Assembly (NCBI GenBank): GCA_024449915.1
Contig: JAMZAV010000051.1
Coordinates: forward strand, 1,736,001 to 1,800,000
Source of the DNA: Sweltsa coloradensis
Taxonomy: Eukaryota; Arthropoda; Insecta; Plecoptera; Chloroperlidae
DNA: 64,000 bases
Reading direction: 5' to 3'
Shown here: positions 12,641 to 25,395 of the stretch, piece after piece
Layout: the number at the start of each line of letters is the position of its first letter
Position numbering within the stretch: the first letter of the stretch is position 1
Program-made: the position numbers and the translations under genes
Notes under the pieces: model-generated
What the model saw: the letters and a program-made list of their open reading frames with translations, nothing else
What the model was told of the DNA's origin: nothing
Database searches by the model: none

Positions 12641-15600
12641 TTTCAAAATATCGGTAAGAGTGCTATATAATAATACGATATAGAAAATTATTGCCAGCGT
12701 ATGGTTTGGATATCCATCAATACAAAAACATTAAAATTTCCTCCGAATTTTAATTTAAAATCTTAATGTCGTGGACAAGTGTCAAATCAGGACCCTCCAC
12801 CATTACTACCATGATGTCTACAGTGATTTTAGAAATTTAAATGTGTTTTGTCTTATAATTTTGTTTATAGGAAAGTATCGGGAACGGGAATTCAAACTCT
12901 TGATACTGTTCCCGATATTCCGGGATATTCCCGCTGAGATGGATTTTGTAATTTCTGGATTGATTTGAATAAAATCATTCTAGTTAGTACATAGAAATCA
13001 AAGCTAGTTTAATTGCACAATTGGTTTCGTTCGTTATTAGTAGGGCTTGGATGTTAAGGACCTTTGAAAGTGATAAATAGGCAGACAAATAGTTCATTAA
13101 AACATAAAAAGGACGTTAAAAATGAAAAAAGGACCTATGAAATTTTTATCAGTAATTTCATTTCTTACATTTTTCGGGGGTGGGTTTTGGGGCATATTTT
13201 AGTCTATAAATCCAACAAGAATTAAAATTCTCTATAATTATCTCAATTTTACGTCTCTGACTAATTCATCACCAGTCGCATTGTTTGCAAGCAATCCCCC
13301 CCCCCCCCCCATATTTGGAGTTGATTTGACCTGCTCGACATTTCGCTCACTCTTGAGCGTTCTACTTCTGTATATTGTGTTTTAAGAAATTTTATGAAAA
13401 TATTGTCAGTAGTACCTTAAAAAATACCAAAACGGACTGAATTTACAAAATATATCAAAATAGGCATTTTAAGGCATCATAAAATATGTATTTTTGGCAT
13501 CAGTAACTTTTGGAACATACTCAAAACTATTTTTGAGGCATGTATTGACCAAGAGAAAAAAGGAGATGTCAGGAACATCCCTATCCCTATAGTTATTAGC
13601 AAATTTTACTAATATTAGCCGTAATGTGAACCATACAAGCAAGTCGCAAGGTACATAAAACAAACCACCACATGAATTAGTAGATTCATTTTACTGTAGC
13701 CTAGGAAGTATACAAATGAAATGCTATCATATAAGTGCAAATCAAATGCATTGTGGAATGCACTGGAACAAAATAATACTGAAATGAATAAATACAAATT
13801 GTCAGGCGCGTAGCAAGGGCGGGGGGAATCACCCCCCCCCCCCAGTTCGCCGGTCATCACCACATATACAACTGTAGTAGCAGTGTGTATTGACTTGTGT
13901 CCAGTTGTGCAGAGGCATGCTAAAGCAAAAAGACTCATCATCTCATCACCCCCCTCAATATTCGAAAAGAGTTCATACACACCTGAGCAACAAAACTTAC
14001 ATTGAACTTATAATTTCGTTGGTTTTAATATTGGCGGTAGGGGTATGTAGGGTGTAGGCAAAGTGAGAGAGGGGATGGCTAGGTCATAGCATAAATACAA
14101 CGCACACCAGCCCACGGCTCATAGTTGGAACTTGGAACTCGTCAGATTAGATTGCTCGTCTGCGTTAGAGATTGCTCATTCACGGAGATACGAGCTGTCG
14201 TAGAGCTTTGCTGCATTCTTGCAAACAAATTCGAATAACGAGTGAAAATGTGAAAATCTACACCTAATTTACCGCCTTCGCAGGCTTGAGCCTACGGATA
14301 GGCCTTCAGGATATCAGGTAGGCCCTACGTTAACGATTTAGTATAAAAGGCTAATGCTTAAATTCAAACCAACCATTTTAGGGCCTACTTAATTGTTATT
14401 GAACAGTTGTGCAAATTGGTTTTGCATACTGTAAAACTGCTAGAATTTAACGTTTGTGTAATACAAGTATGCACATTCGACATTTTCCTAAATTATTGAC
14501 AAAAGCTTGTGATATTGCATTTTGTACGACTCTATTCTTCACAAGCCGTAAGTACCCCTATCGTATGCAGTGCTATTACTTTATTCTTTATTTTCATGTA
14601 CGTTATTCTTGTCGAGTATAGCAAGTTCTATCTATATTTTTCTTGACTATGTCGAAGGGCCGGTAATTTCAATCAATCTTCTTCGTATTGCTCAGCATCA
14701 ATCGACCTTGAATGTGTTAGCCTGTCATATTACTTCTCAAAGTAATACACAAGAATGATTAGGCCTACACGTGGCGGAATTTGGTTGCGGTCAAGAGTGC
14801 AGGAGTTTTGTGCTCCTACTATAGTAATTACGCCGATCAGTCCAAACCTAGCCGTCAACCATCTTCCGTGACGTTCAATCCAATACTTTGTTTTTTTTAT
14901 TTTCCTTCTATGTTATGTTTTGTGCCTCCAACAATAGCGCTAAAGAACGCGCTCCACTATGTAGCTTGAGTAATGCTCGTGTGTAACGCCCCCATGCATA
15001 AACTTTTATTACCAAGGCAGAAAGTGCAGCGTTTCTTCTCGTCAACTTATCAGTAAATGTTTAGCATTTATTTTCCTAATTTAGCATTTTGTAGCATCTA
15101 CTTCATTTTTTTTTTCGCCATAGCAGTAAACGTGGGGTCCATCATTATACAATGCTTAAAATAAAAAAATCGAGCTAGATATAATAAGAAAATCCCGTAC
15201 CGTTCATGCCATGGTGCGTTTGATTTATGTGTCTTATGCAGGGGTCTTTTTTACTAGCTCGAATGAAAAGTCGGGTAATTAAATTCATCATTTTGAAAAA
15301 ATCAGGAACATGGTTAATATTTCTGCGATTTCCCCGCAAAAATCCTAACCTAGCCAACTCGAATTTAGAATAATTTTTTTCTGCGGGCAAGCCCCTGGAC
15401 AGCAATTTCTATTATGATGTGCAATCACTGCCAATCATGCCGTATCAAGAGGAAAATCAGTTCTTATTTTCTGCAGTCCGACATAATATATGCGGTCTAG
15501 AATAATACGGGTTTCTTTGTAGAACACTTTAAATATGTTTTACAGTTACAACACTGTCAGCCAATGCAAATCATTTCACACTTGTCCTAATGAGCGATGA

Positions 15601-15936
15601 GCCAGATAATATATAGGAGTAATACTTGCTTTAAAATGTACGATATTATGATTAAATCACTCTGGTACTCGCCATTATGCTTCGAATGTCTGTAATCACG
15701 CTGTATTTTTCACGCGTATTTGGATCAAGGTCTTGACCTGTAACAAATAAAGCTAAGTTGAACCATTGATGTAGAACAGAGCGTCGATCAGTGCATTATT
15801 TGTTTTCATTATACATACATTAAAACATATATTATACATTATATAATATTCTATTGTATTGTAATAAACACGTATGTATGACCGCATACTTTTTTAATAA
15901 TTCTGTAACTTGACGGTGCGGAAATGTTGTTCCGGT
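12641..15936. other. Intergenic with scattered repeat debris
   Basis: It contains a SINE tail fragment at about 12935-12978 (GGATTTTGTAATTTCTGGAT), C-homopolymers at about 13300 and 13830, and a transposon-end-like CAGGCGCGTAGCAAGG at about 13803. A 121-codon frame on the - strand (13615-13980) crosses the poly-C tract and has no recognisable family. No gene is supported. Confidence 0.5.
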
Positions 15937-16566
15937 AGGCTATTCGACCGCATTTTTCTATATTTTTCCAAAATATGCTTCCAAGTCAAAATATAGCGAA
16001 TGGCTTTGAAACCTGGCTCTTTTAGAAAATCAAAACTATTTTTTTCTAAATTTTCTGATCCGGTACACGGCCAATGTCGCCACCTCAAAATAATTTCAAA
16101 CTTCAATTCGCCAAGGCACACCATTCATCTTAGTTAGGGTGTTGTGTTTTTGTGATATTAATTTTCAACTGCATAGTTTTCTAGAGGCTGACTGGAACAA
16201 TTGTTATTGTTTTTTAAACAAATGTCTTTCCTGATTTTTTCGTTTGGTGGTACAAATTGGTACAAAATACCGCCAAACGAAAAAATTCGCAGGAAAGACA
16301 ATTGGTAAAAAAAGGTCTCATTCAGCCTCTAGAAAACCAGTTGAAAATTAATGTCACAAAAACACAACACCCTACGTTGAATGGTGTGCCTTAGCGAATT
16401 GAAGTTAGAAATTATTTTGAGGTGGCAATATTGGCCGTGTACCGGATCAGAAAAATTTGAAAAAAATAGTTTTGATTTTCTAAAATGGCCAGGTTTCAAA
16501 GCTAATTTACTATATTTTGACTTGGTAGCATATTTTGGAAAATAGAAAAACGCGGTCGAATAGCCT
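15937..16566. mobile_element. 630-bp foldback palindrome (MITE-like)
   Basis: The sequence reads AGGCTATTCGACCGC at the left end and GCGGTCGAATAGCCT at the right. Inverted similarity continues for about 300 bp per arm to a short loop near 16252-16262 (TACAAATTGGTACAAAATA). Paired landmarks include CCGGTACACGGCCAAT with its inverted partner and the TCTTTCCTG/CAGGAAAGA pair near the loop. The arms are clearly diverged by substitutions and small indels. There is no coding capacity. Confidence 0.75.
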
Positions 16567-18540
16567 TAAAATAATTCCCAGTGCAAATATTTCTAATTAT
16601 TGTAATTAAAATATGCACTGCTCAAAACTGCAATGCGTATTTTAATTATTTAATAAGTATATTGCCGTATTTTATTTCAATAATTCCTATAGCTGTATGT
16701 AACACCTATGGTTGATTTGGAAACGTATGCGAGTGTTCCGTGTTCGCACAGTGTGACTTAATTTGATTGGCATGCTCATATAAACATTTCATTCACCGTA
16801 CTCCTTCCCATTGACGAGGTTATTATTTATTTATTGTTGCTAGCCATCGCCGAGGAAACAATGCTATAGCAGCAGCCAGGGTTAGGGAAAACTATGAACA
16901 ACTCTCTACATTCAAAATACTACATGAGACAAAAAATCGTCGAAATTTTTGTAATTGCGAATAAAATAATTAATGTCCTTATATATTGTGTCCAAACTCC
17001 CAGCTATTAAACGGCACACTTTACAGACGAGACTGGTAGCAAAATCCACGATTGAAAGAGGAAACAGATTAGTTATGCAAATAGTTTGTACCGTTGAATC
17101 GAACATTCCTCATATTGACTTTTTAATACTTACTAATGCATGTTGTCTGTGCATATATGTAGGATTACAGTTTTATAATTATTGACCTTGACTGAATAGG
17201 ATATACATCAAATAAAATCTAATTTCATGAAACGTATTAAAAGGGAAGGTGCATGGTTACCAAACCTGTCCACTCGCGCCTACCCTCAAGGTAACCTTTA
17301 GATTGACTAGCTCAATGATTTCATCCAAGCCGCGAGCCTCTTATCTAGTTAAGACTAATGGATGGATGACATTCCCCTATTTATAGCAATAAATGAAACT
17401 ACAGCAACGGCATGAAATTCTCTATAAACTTTGGGGCATAAGTGCCCTATTCTTAATCTAGACGACATTGGTTCAATGCTTGCCAACAACGGAATCCCAA
17501 TAAATATTCTCTTGTCTTCTAGTTTGCGGATCCCAGCCCAACATATATATCAAAACTTATGCTGACCATCTTCAAAGTAATAATAAACGTCGTTCTGCAC
17601 CTTCGTGATTAGTTGTAGTGCCACTAAAAGTTGACATTATTATTACATAACCAACATATTTCTTTCAATTAAATTGTTACTTGTGGGAAACGCCTAATGA
17701 AATAATCATTTTATCGGAGGACGCATACCACAGTTTGTCAGCAAATTGGAATTGGTACGTTAATCTAGCTTACAATCAGCATTTTAATCGCTTGGATTCT
17801 CGTTTGGGATTACACGCTCAGGTCCAAAGCGAGTCACTGGGAGAATCAAGTAGTGGTCACTTCAGTCATCTCATCTACTTCGATTCGTGTCCTCTCTTGT
17901 TCAATTGATTAAAATTGAAATATCAATACCGATAATTACCGTAATTTTAACCACCGTTGACGCCTAGCCAATGTTTCTCCCTGGCTCTGGTGGATTTGTT
18001 GTACCTAGAAGACAACCATTGATCATTATCAACAAAAATAGCTTTTCCCGCTTCGCTTGGCGTATTACCACAAGCAGCAGCTGCACATGTAAAGTTTTAT
18101 CCTGTCTCGTCTTAAACATGCTAATAATTAATTAGACGAGGGAGCGAGCGACTGATAATAATTCAAGCCAAACGGTACGAGATGTGTTATTTTGTTGGTG
18201 AGTTCACTTCAGAATGGCCGAACAGCTGAACAGACATCCGGTACCAGTCCTCAGGGTGCAGTTAACATTTTGAACAAAATCCGTTACGATTTAAACTCGC
18301 GAGAAACAATAAGTTGAAACTAGGCTAAGAATATCCCATTTAATTTAACGACAATGTCTTTTGTTGATGAACCAATCATTTTTATCAAATCATGTTTTAA
18401 ATGTCAGGCGGTGTATGCATGCAGTGACCAAGGTAACACATCTCCACGATCAAGGTTCCCCAATATTCCCTGGGAGATTGAGTAAACCTTGCAATCTTTA
18501 CTCGTGTAGTATGTATGCATTTCAAAACACTTTCTATTAT
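16567..18540. other. Intergenic, no gene recognised
   Basis: AT-rich sequence with short incidental frames. Nothing recognisable on either strand. Confidence 0.5.
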
Positions 18541-19135
18541 TTTTAAATACAATCCAGAAATTACAAAATCAATCTCGACCGGGGTTTGAACCCAGGTCTC
18601 CCACATTCCAGGTATAAAAGCGCCTTGGACAACTGGACTAGGAAATCGACAAAGTCGTTGTTAGACGAGTGACTGAGCCATGTGTTGAGTACCCGGTAAC
18701 ATTTGCATATAAGTTCATTGATAAGGGAAACGTCAAAAGCGTTGTTAGACGAGTGAGCGAGCCATGAGTTGAGTACCCGGAAAAATTCCTTCAGTTAACG
18801 TGCCCTTATACCAACCAAACCCAAAACCCTTTCATTTAAACTTGATACATAAAATATGAACTTAAATGCAAATGTTAGTCGGTACTCAACTCATCACATG
18901 GCTCGCTCACTCGTCTAACGACTTGGGCGTTTTCCTAGTATTTCAAGATTCAGATATGACAAAATCCAACCCGATCTGTCTAAGGCGCCTGGCCTAGCCT
19001 ACTTGGAATGTGGGGAAAGGGAAGGGGTACAACTCCCCGTAGTGTGTGATTTTGTAAATTCTAAATTATATTAAATATTAACAATTCTTCCACAATTCCA
19101 CCGAATAACCAAATCAAGAAATATAATATTAATTA
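18541..19135. repeat. Oppositely oriented SINE pair around an inverted repeat
   Basis: A tRNA-SINE on the - strand (18541-18650) has an inverted B box (GGGGTTTGAACCC). A degraded SINE on the + strand (18975-19135) has ACTTGGAATGTGGGG and the tail ending AAATCAAGAAATATAATATT. Between them a ~40-bp unit beginning GTTGTTAGACGAGTGA occurs twice in direct orientation (18656, 18739) and once inverted (about 18880-18922). The block can fold back on itself. Confidence 0.65.
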
Positions 19136-19546
19136 CTTTGCAAGCAACTAAATGTAGGGTACAAAATATTGTACATTCAGAAAATAGAAATTAAATGTTA
19201 GCATCTGTCAATTTTTTTGTGAAAAAAGTAATATTGGATTGGTTCGAACATTTAATCAGCATTTCACAAAATATATTGGAAAGACATATTTTTTAATGAA
19301 AAAAGATTGATTGACTTTCTTGATGGAAAAATGATTGCCTGATTTGTTTGTTCCGTTTCAATCTATTTGTAACCTCCCAAGACAAGGAAATTTCCAATGT
19401 GATGATTTCGTGTATACCGGCATTTTAATGATTTAAAGTCCCCCCCCTTCCACGAAAGTCCCACATAAAAGGAAATACGAAGCAATGACATGGTACGAAG
19501 GTCCATAAAAAGATAACATTTGAATTTAGCAACGAAATATGTAATG

Positions 19547-19598
19547 CACCGCCGTTTGGATGTATGTAATGGTACAATTTTACATCCAGACGGCGGTG
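19547..19598. other. 18-bp-stem hairpin
   Basis: CACCGCCGTTTGGATGTA pairs with TACATCCAGACGGCGGTG with one mismatch across a 16-nt loop. The stem is GC-rich. It could be the tip of a decayed foldback element. Function unknown. Confidence 0.6.
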
Positions 19599-20995
19599 AT
19601 CTCATGTTGGCCAATGGTTGGCCATCAGCTGAGAGAATCACGTTTGTTTTGTTATTGTTTTGATAATGGCTCAGGCGCAGAATAAGCAAATTGTTGCACT
19701 TTTGGCTCATGTACGCCTTGATTATTAAAACATTTTGTTTTACTCAAATTGATCAAAAATGTGTTTGCGAGTGAATAATAGAGTAGGCCTCGAATATTGC
19801 AACAATAATCTACCTTGTTCAAGTCATAACCTCACTTTACGTGTCGGCGATGTTCGGAAGTGGATTTCTGAAGCAAAATGCCAGAGAGTGGACTGGTATC
19901 CGTACAAAAGTTTTAAATGTGCAAAGTCACACGTGTATTATGATGGAAAATGCTCTACTGGCATGTGTGTCCCGTTTCATTTTCTCATGCAAATAAACTT
20001 GCGTAGGCCTAGACTAGATCTAAGTCTAGGCCCCTCACATGATTGCTATAGCCCCTGTACCTAAATACGTTTGATTTATTTAAATACAAGAGAACCTCTC
20101 GAGTAGGCCTTGCCTGGGCTTAGGCCTATGTTCGGCGGGAATTGCTCATGGAAGAATAAACTGGACACCTGTGCGGTGCGGCTGTGCCACATCTGAAAGG
20201 CCTTCTTCAGCCATGGGTGGTCCGACTGGTAGGCCTAACTGATATGATCATATTCAAGGTAGCAGTAGATATACTAGGTCTAGTTGTATAGGCATAAACT
20301 TAGTACCGGAAGCTACAACATTGATTTTTTTCTCGATTTGGTTAGTCGGGAAACACTCCCTTAGGTGGAATTGTTAATATTTAATACAATAGGCTAGGGA
20401 GGCCTATTGACCCTACATTAACTTTTTTTATCACTCTACTACATTAAGGACATTCTGAAAACGTTAATCATATATTTTTATTATTTAGATAAGATTTTCA
20501 TTTACTAAAGTAAGATGAAAGTTGCACCAATAATAATGGCGGGAAAAACGAGCCACTACGTCACTAGGCCTAGGCCTATATGGTATTATTGGGAATCGGC
20601 CAATGAGGTAATTTCCAACAGTGATATTAACTGTGTAATCTAGAAGGATCCAAAGACATTAAACAACATTGCCCATTGGTGAACATTCAACAATGCTCTC
20701 GTTAATTCATATTTTGAAAGTTACAAACCGGGACAAGACAACTAAAGTGTTAGAATATGTTTTTTGTACTCCCGGACCATTTCGGGGTCTGGGCAGAGCC
20801 CCAGCCACTGGAGGCAAATTTTATTTCGAGATATATTTGGTCAAATGCCCAGTAAACGGCTTTCGGACATGAAAATATGAACTAAAAATGGTTTTAATGT
20901 GTTCATTTTTGTACCATAAAATCTTTATCTAGTGGTTTAAAAATGATAGTAGAAAATAAAATACAAGCACTCGGCAGAAAATAATGCGTGTAATA
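19599..20995. other. Intergenic with a SINE tail fragment
   Basis: At about 20328-20400 the inverted SINE 3' tail is present (CTCGATTTGGTTAGTCGGGA, then GGTGGAATTGTTAATA). An open frame of 101 codons (19759-20064) has no recognisable family and is probably incidental. Confidence 0.45.
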
Positions 20996-21145
20996 TATTT
21001 TTTTCTCGATTTGGATAGTCGGGAAACACTCGAACCCCGATCGGGATGGATTTTGTAATTTCTAGATTGTATTAGGCCTAAATATTAACAATTCCACCTA
21101 CGGGAGTGTTTCCCGACTATTCAATCGAGAAATATACCCTCGCTT
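20996..21145 (+). repeat. SINE fragment inside its own inverted tail
   Basis: CTCGATTTGGATAGTCGGGA (inverted tail) runs directly into a forward B-box half (GAACCCCGATCGGGATGG) and the forward tail TGTTTCCCGACTATTCAATC. One SINE copy seems to be joined head-to-tail with, or inserted in, another. Confidence 0.6.
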
Positions 21146-21278
21146 ATACCTGCGTAAGGTAATGACATTATAAATATGTTTGTTTTGTCAATTCAACAGC
21201 AACAGTTTTTCGATGCTTTATTGTTCCATCCATTCAAGTTCTATAATGTAAGGACAATACAGTAATTAAATAGTTACC

Positions 21279-21386
21279 GTCTCGGTGGTCTAGTTGGCTA
21301 AGGCGTCCACCCGGAAAGTGGGAGACTCGGGTTCGAACCCCGATCGGGATGGATTTTTTAATTTCTGGATTGTATTAAATATTAAG
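21279..21386 (+). repeat. tRNA-derived SINE, near-complete head
   Basis: The tRNA-like head (21279-21353) has an A box (GGTCTAGTTGGCTAAGGC), an anticodon-type stem-loop (TCCAC/GTGGG around CCGGAAA) and a B box (GGGTTCGAACCCC). The acceptor ends pair with several G-U pairs. A shared tail follows (AATTTCTGGATTGTATTAAA). The common tail in other copies shows this is a SINE and not a tRNA gene. Confidence 0.8.
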
Positions 21387-21638
21387 TGTAATATATTGTT
21401 GAGGGCAGCATAGGCCTACTAATGAAGTCCTAACCAATCATAATAAATATAATTGAAAATGCATTGAATTTAGGCTAGGGCCTATGCATGTTTTAACTTT
21501 TAATACATTTTGACTTCACAACAAAATAATTAGTGTATACATGTAATTAATCAAAAATGTAGTTCAGTTGCATTATTATTACATTTTGATTTTTCAGTAT
21601 CTATAAACAAAATCAATGCAAATAATGACTGAGAAAGT

Positions 21639-22166
21639 TAGGGGTGTGCAAGTCCTGATTTTTTAATTCGAGTCGAGTCAGAGTCTTAAAATAACTCTAG
21701 TATCGAGTCTGAGTACTTAGTCCTTTTTTAAATTTCACTATTACTACTCTTTGACCATTTTTTTATTACAATGTTCAATATTAATGTTATTTATTGATAT
21801 GTCTATAAGTTGGCTACAAAAGTGAAAGAGTAATTATCTAATTGATTTAAAATGTAATCTCTCTCTAGATCATTTTAATGATCAACCAAAATGTTATTAG
21901 GGCTAGGCTATGAGATAATTCAGTAGTATAAGTGGTATTACATGAAAATGTTGATACAAACATTATAGTGACATATTTTTATTTTTTGTGTTAAAAAAGT
22001 TTAGAACTTCCAAAAAGAACACTAATTTTTATCAAAAGAGTTAGTATTATGGATATTCAGGGTTGGTAAGGTAACGCCAACAATAAATAACGATATTTAC
22101 GTTTTCACACTCGAGCGCGAGCCGGCACCTCCACCAAAATCATTGAATAATACTAGCACACCCCTA
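21639..22166. mobile_element. Nonautonomous hAT element, 528 bp
   Basis: The ends are TAGGGGTGTGCAAGT on the left and ACTAGCACACCCCTA on the right, which is the hAT-style TAGGGNTGTGC terminus. Flanking 8-bp target duplications are GAGAAAGT (21631-21638) and GAGAAAAT (22167-22174), 7 of 8 identical. The interior has no transposase frame and is AT-rich. Confidence 0.75.
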
Positions 22167-22279
22167 GAGAAAATAAATTATCTTCTTGGAAGTGGAAGAA
22201 CTATTTCAATGTTATTACTGTTAGTATTTTAACAGAGGAGTGTATTTTTTTCAAGTAAAACATTATCCTTCCATGCACG

Positions 22280-22435
22280 GTAGGCCTACAGTTGACAGAA
22301 TACCGGGACATTTCCCCTCAAAAATTGCAAACCGGTACAAATACGACATTTTAACCAGTCTCTCGGGACACCGGTACAAGTGTTCTGAAACCGGTACACC
22401 GGTACGTCTGGTCACCTTAGCTCTAGTGTGCTCTA
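22280..22435. repeat. Degraded DNA-transposon segment
   Basis: CCGGGACATTTCCCC and repeated ACCGGTAC motifs lead to ACGTCTGGTCACCTTAGC. The same theme (CCGGACATTT and ACGTCTGGTAACCCTA) appears at 47985-48075, so both are probably ends of one dispersed family. Confidence 0.4.
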
Positions 22436-22638
22436 GACCTAGATCTTGACGTCATGTGCTGATTGCGCGGGAAATAAGAAACTTCAAACTTTGAGCCTCA
22501 ATAGAATTTAAAATATTTACTTTAAATTGCTTTTAATTGCAGTACCGGTAATGGCCTTATTAAGTGGTTTTCTATCCATTTCTTACACTCGCGTCAATAT
22601 TTGGACTTGGTGCATGATAATCACTATTCAGAAGTAAA

Positions 22639-22750
22639 GTCACGGTGGTCTAGTTGGCTAAGGCGCCTACCTGGAATGTGGGAGACCCAGGTTCGAACCC
22701 CGGTCGGGATGGATGTTTTAACTCCTGAATTGTATTCAATATTAATATTA
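22639..22750 (+). repeat. tRNA-derived SINE
   Basis: It has the same head as the 21279 copy: GGTCTAGTTGGCTAAGGC, then CTGGAATGTGGGAGACC and GGTTCGAACCCCGG, followed by the shared tail. It differs from the 21279 copy at scattered sites, as expected for independent insertions. Confidence 0.8.
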
Positions 22751-24660
22751 ATATTAATTAAATAATCTTAGGCCCCTTAGTATAGGCCTATCGTCGCAAT
22801 AAATACCCAATTTGGTATTGTACTCTCAAACTGCAGCCCTACAGGCACTGATGCTCTTGCCAATTGAGATATCGGGGTTACACCGGCAAATTTTCGCTAG
22901 TGGATTGTACACTATTTGTTTTGAATTGTGTGCTATGAGAAAATCAAATGGAAGACTGTGGTCATAGGCCTATTTACTGAAGGAAACCACATGTGATCAT
23001 TCAGTTAAGGCAGCAACATGGCAGGCTGGCTTCCGTTCGATTTCTATGACACATTACGGTTAAAAATGGATAGCAATGTCATAAAGATTGCCCTGTGGCC
23101 CATTGGGCCATAAGCATTGGTGTGTAGGGCTGGAGGTTGTGAGGTCTGAACCCCAGTCGTGGTAATTTTTTTTTTTACAATTGTTATCATGATAACTTAA
23201 AAGCCTTTATTACCCTTTCATTATAGGCTAATAAAAGAATGTGCCTAATACCATTTTGTCATCTTGTTCTTATAGGACTGAGGGCGACTGTCAAAACTGA
23301 AAATCTTCCAAGAAGTCGTACACGTGCCCGTGGGTCGTTGCAAGTGCTTATCTGCAAGGATTTGCTGTTCTTTTATTCCTGAAGCTTTCATCTAGATCGA
23401 CGTTTGGAAGGAATTGTCATCAATACCTCTGGTACATAGTATGATGTATTTAATCTTTTATCTGTATTTAGTATGGTGCTGGCAAGGCCTACTGCCCGTT
23501 CGAGTCCAGAAAGTAGGCTGCCTCATTCACAATGACCTTTGACATCTAGGCCTATGTCCACTATTTACATTTCACTTAGGCCTAACTTTGCAGTTCACTT
23601 CTCCCTTTTATTTCAAACCCACCTCCCTAGGTTGTCACATCCAGTACTATTGAGCAAATTCTCCCAAAAAAGGAACTTTGAAAAGTTAAAATTAGGTAGG
23701 GCTACTTCTGCTTGAAAAGGAACTGATCTAAGTTCCCATTCGTTACCAAAAAAGGAACAGATACATTCCTCAAAAGGAACTTGGTTCCTTTCACGTTCCT
23801 TTCAAAATAACTGATATAAATAATAATAAATGTTATAGAATACCTAGGAGTTAATTTATCATTAGCCTACTTTTATTATGTAAAGTGATAAATAGAAAAA
23901 AAACTGCCAAAAGTTTTCCCAGGGAATTCGTCCACTTCTATCACTCTGGATCTGACGGAGAGGTGGAGCCATTTACAAAAACACGGGAAGTCTCGAGATA
24001 TTTTTTATACTGTAGTTTAGTTTATGATCTTGGGTACTGGTACAAGAATTCGACGGGGAAAGGAACTTGGTAACTTTTCACGTTACAAGTAGGCCTACCT
24101 GGTGTAGGAAAAGGAACGCGTTCCCATTAAAGTTCCTGAAATAAAGGAACTCGTTCCCCCCCAAGACTGGTCATACCTCTGGTCTAAAGCCCGATACCTT
24201 AGTTCTCAACCTTGACCTTCCTATGGAAGACTAGCTTTATATCAAAGTACTATATATATATTCCATGGTTGTTATTACATGTATAAACTTGTGATCAATC
24301 AGTGCTATTGTAGGCCTAACTAGTATTACAGTACTTTTAAGCTAAATTTAAGTATGTCATAACAAGATAATATTTTTTCTTTACCTGTTCAGTTATTCTT
24401 TTTCAGTTTTATGCCTATATTTGTTCTGCTGACCTGTGATTGTTTATATCCACAGTAGAATAATTTCATTCTTTCTTTTGTACCTACTTCTATCTACATA
24501 GTTGGCTGTATTTATAACTAGTCGGTAACATTACTTGTATTTTCTAAGTGAAGTAATTGTGCATAGCTGCATTTTGTAAAGGGCCTATCCGGTAGGCCTA
24601 GCTAGCTGATTGAAAATGTACTTATACTATAATGTAGGTACCTACTTGTAGTGTGTAAAA
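22751..24660. other. Intergenic, no gene recognised
   Basis: It includes a weak B-box-like SINE trace at about 23110-23185. Around 23660-24165 there are repeated AAGGAAC/GTTCCTT words, suggestive of a decayed transposon whose ends I could not fix. A related AAGTTCCTTTCCGGGAAC occurs at about 49983. Confidence 0.45.
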
Positions 24661-24712
24661 TTATAATATGTAATGTGTTTGTACCAATAGCGCACTGACG
24701 CTAAATAAAGAC

Positions 24713-24762
<50 letters not shown>
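24661..24762 (+). repeat. Probable LINE 3' end with (ATT)n tail
   Basis: GCGCACTGACGCTAAATAAA is followed by GACTT and about 17 ATT units (24710-24762), the layout of a non-LTR retrotransposon 3' terminus. No upstream open frame is preserved. Confidence 0.5.
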
Positions 24763-24763
<1 letters not shown>

Positions 24764-25395
24764 GAGCTAGACATGAAGATTTTGTCATAAAGTAAATATA
24801 CTCGACTAGTTTCCATATGTTGGTAGGTAGGTAACATACCAGCGTTAATACTACTAAATGTCTTGTATCTGTTTAGGCTTGACTGATGCTTCATATGGAA
24901 CGTCCCTACTGCAAAGAATAACACTTCAAACCATAAGAACCTTAGCTTCGAGACTTGATCTTCTCCACAACAGCCTGGCAACCTCTTGAAGCAACATGTC
25001 AACTGTTCATGATATGGTATGACTACATTGCTTGCCTACTCTTTTATGTGTGTATACTAAGTGGATGTGTTGCCAAGGAATAACGTCAAATAGCAGAATT
25101 TTGTTACATGAATACAATTTGTGGAACTAAGGTGCTCTTCTCACTCTATTCTATTATGCTACTTACAGAAAGCTCTTAGCTTCTAATTCTGAAATATGCA
25201 CAATGTACGCAAGTTTTGCTTGACTCGTTGAAGGTGAAGGCTAGGTCATGAAATTAATAACATTCTGGATTGGATCTGTCTAGTAGAGCAAATTGCAGAG
25301 GTACCATACTCCCAGTGCATAAAACTTGGGTCAAGTGTGTTTGCCTTTGAGTTATTAGGCTACATTAATTTAGGATAACCATTTTATTTGCAAAG
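24763..25395. other. Region upstream of the OTU-SecA gene
   Basis: No TATA box is decisive. The sequence TTTTATTTGCAAAG immediately before the ATG could be a 3' splice site of an upstream noncoding exon. I cannot choose between a start of transcription here and a spliced 5' UTR. Confidence 0.35.

Noticed and set aside
13615..13980. 121-codon frame on the - strand
   Set aside because: Spans a poly-C tract and shows no recognisable domain or gene signals.
21279..21353. tRNA gene with a GGA-like anticodon
   Set aside because: The head folds, but it continues into a tail shared with many dispersed copies, so it is a SINE.
22639..22713. tRNA gene
   Set aside because: Same reasoning. A and B boxes are good, but the acceptor stem is mismatched and the SINE tail follows.
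24661..25002. 113-codon frame on the - strand with poly-Asn
   Set aside because: Crosses an (ATT)n tract and has no family similarity.
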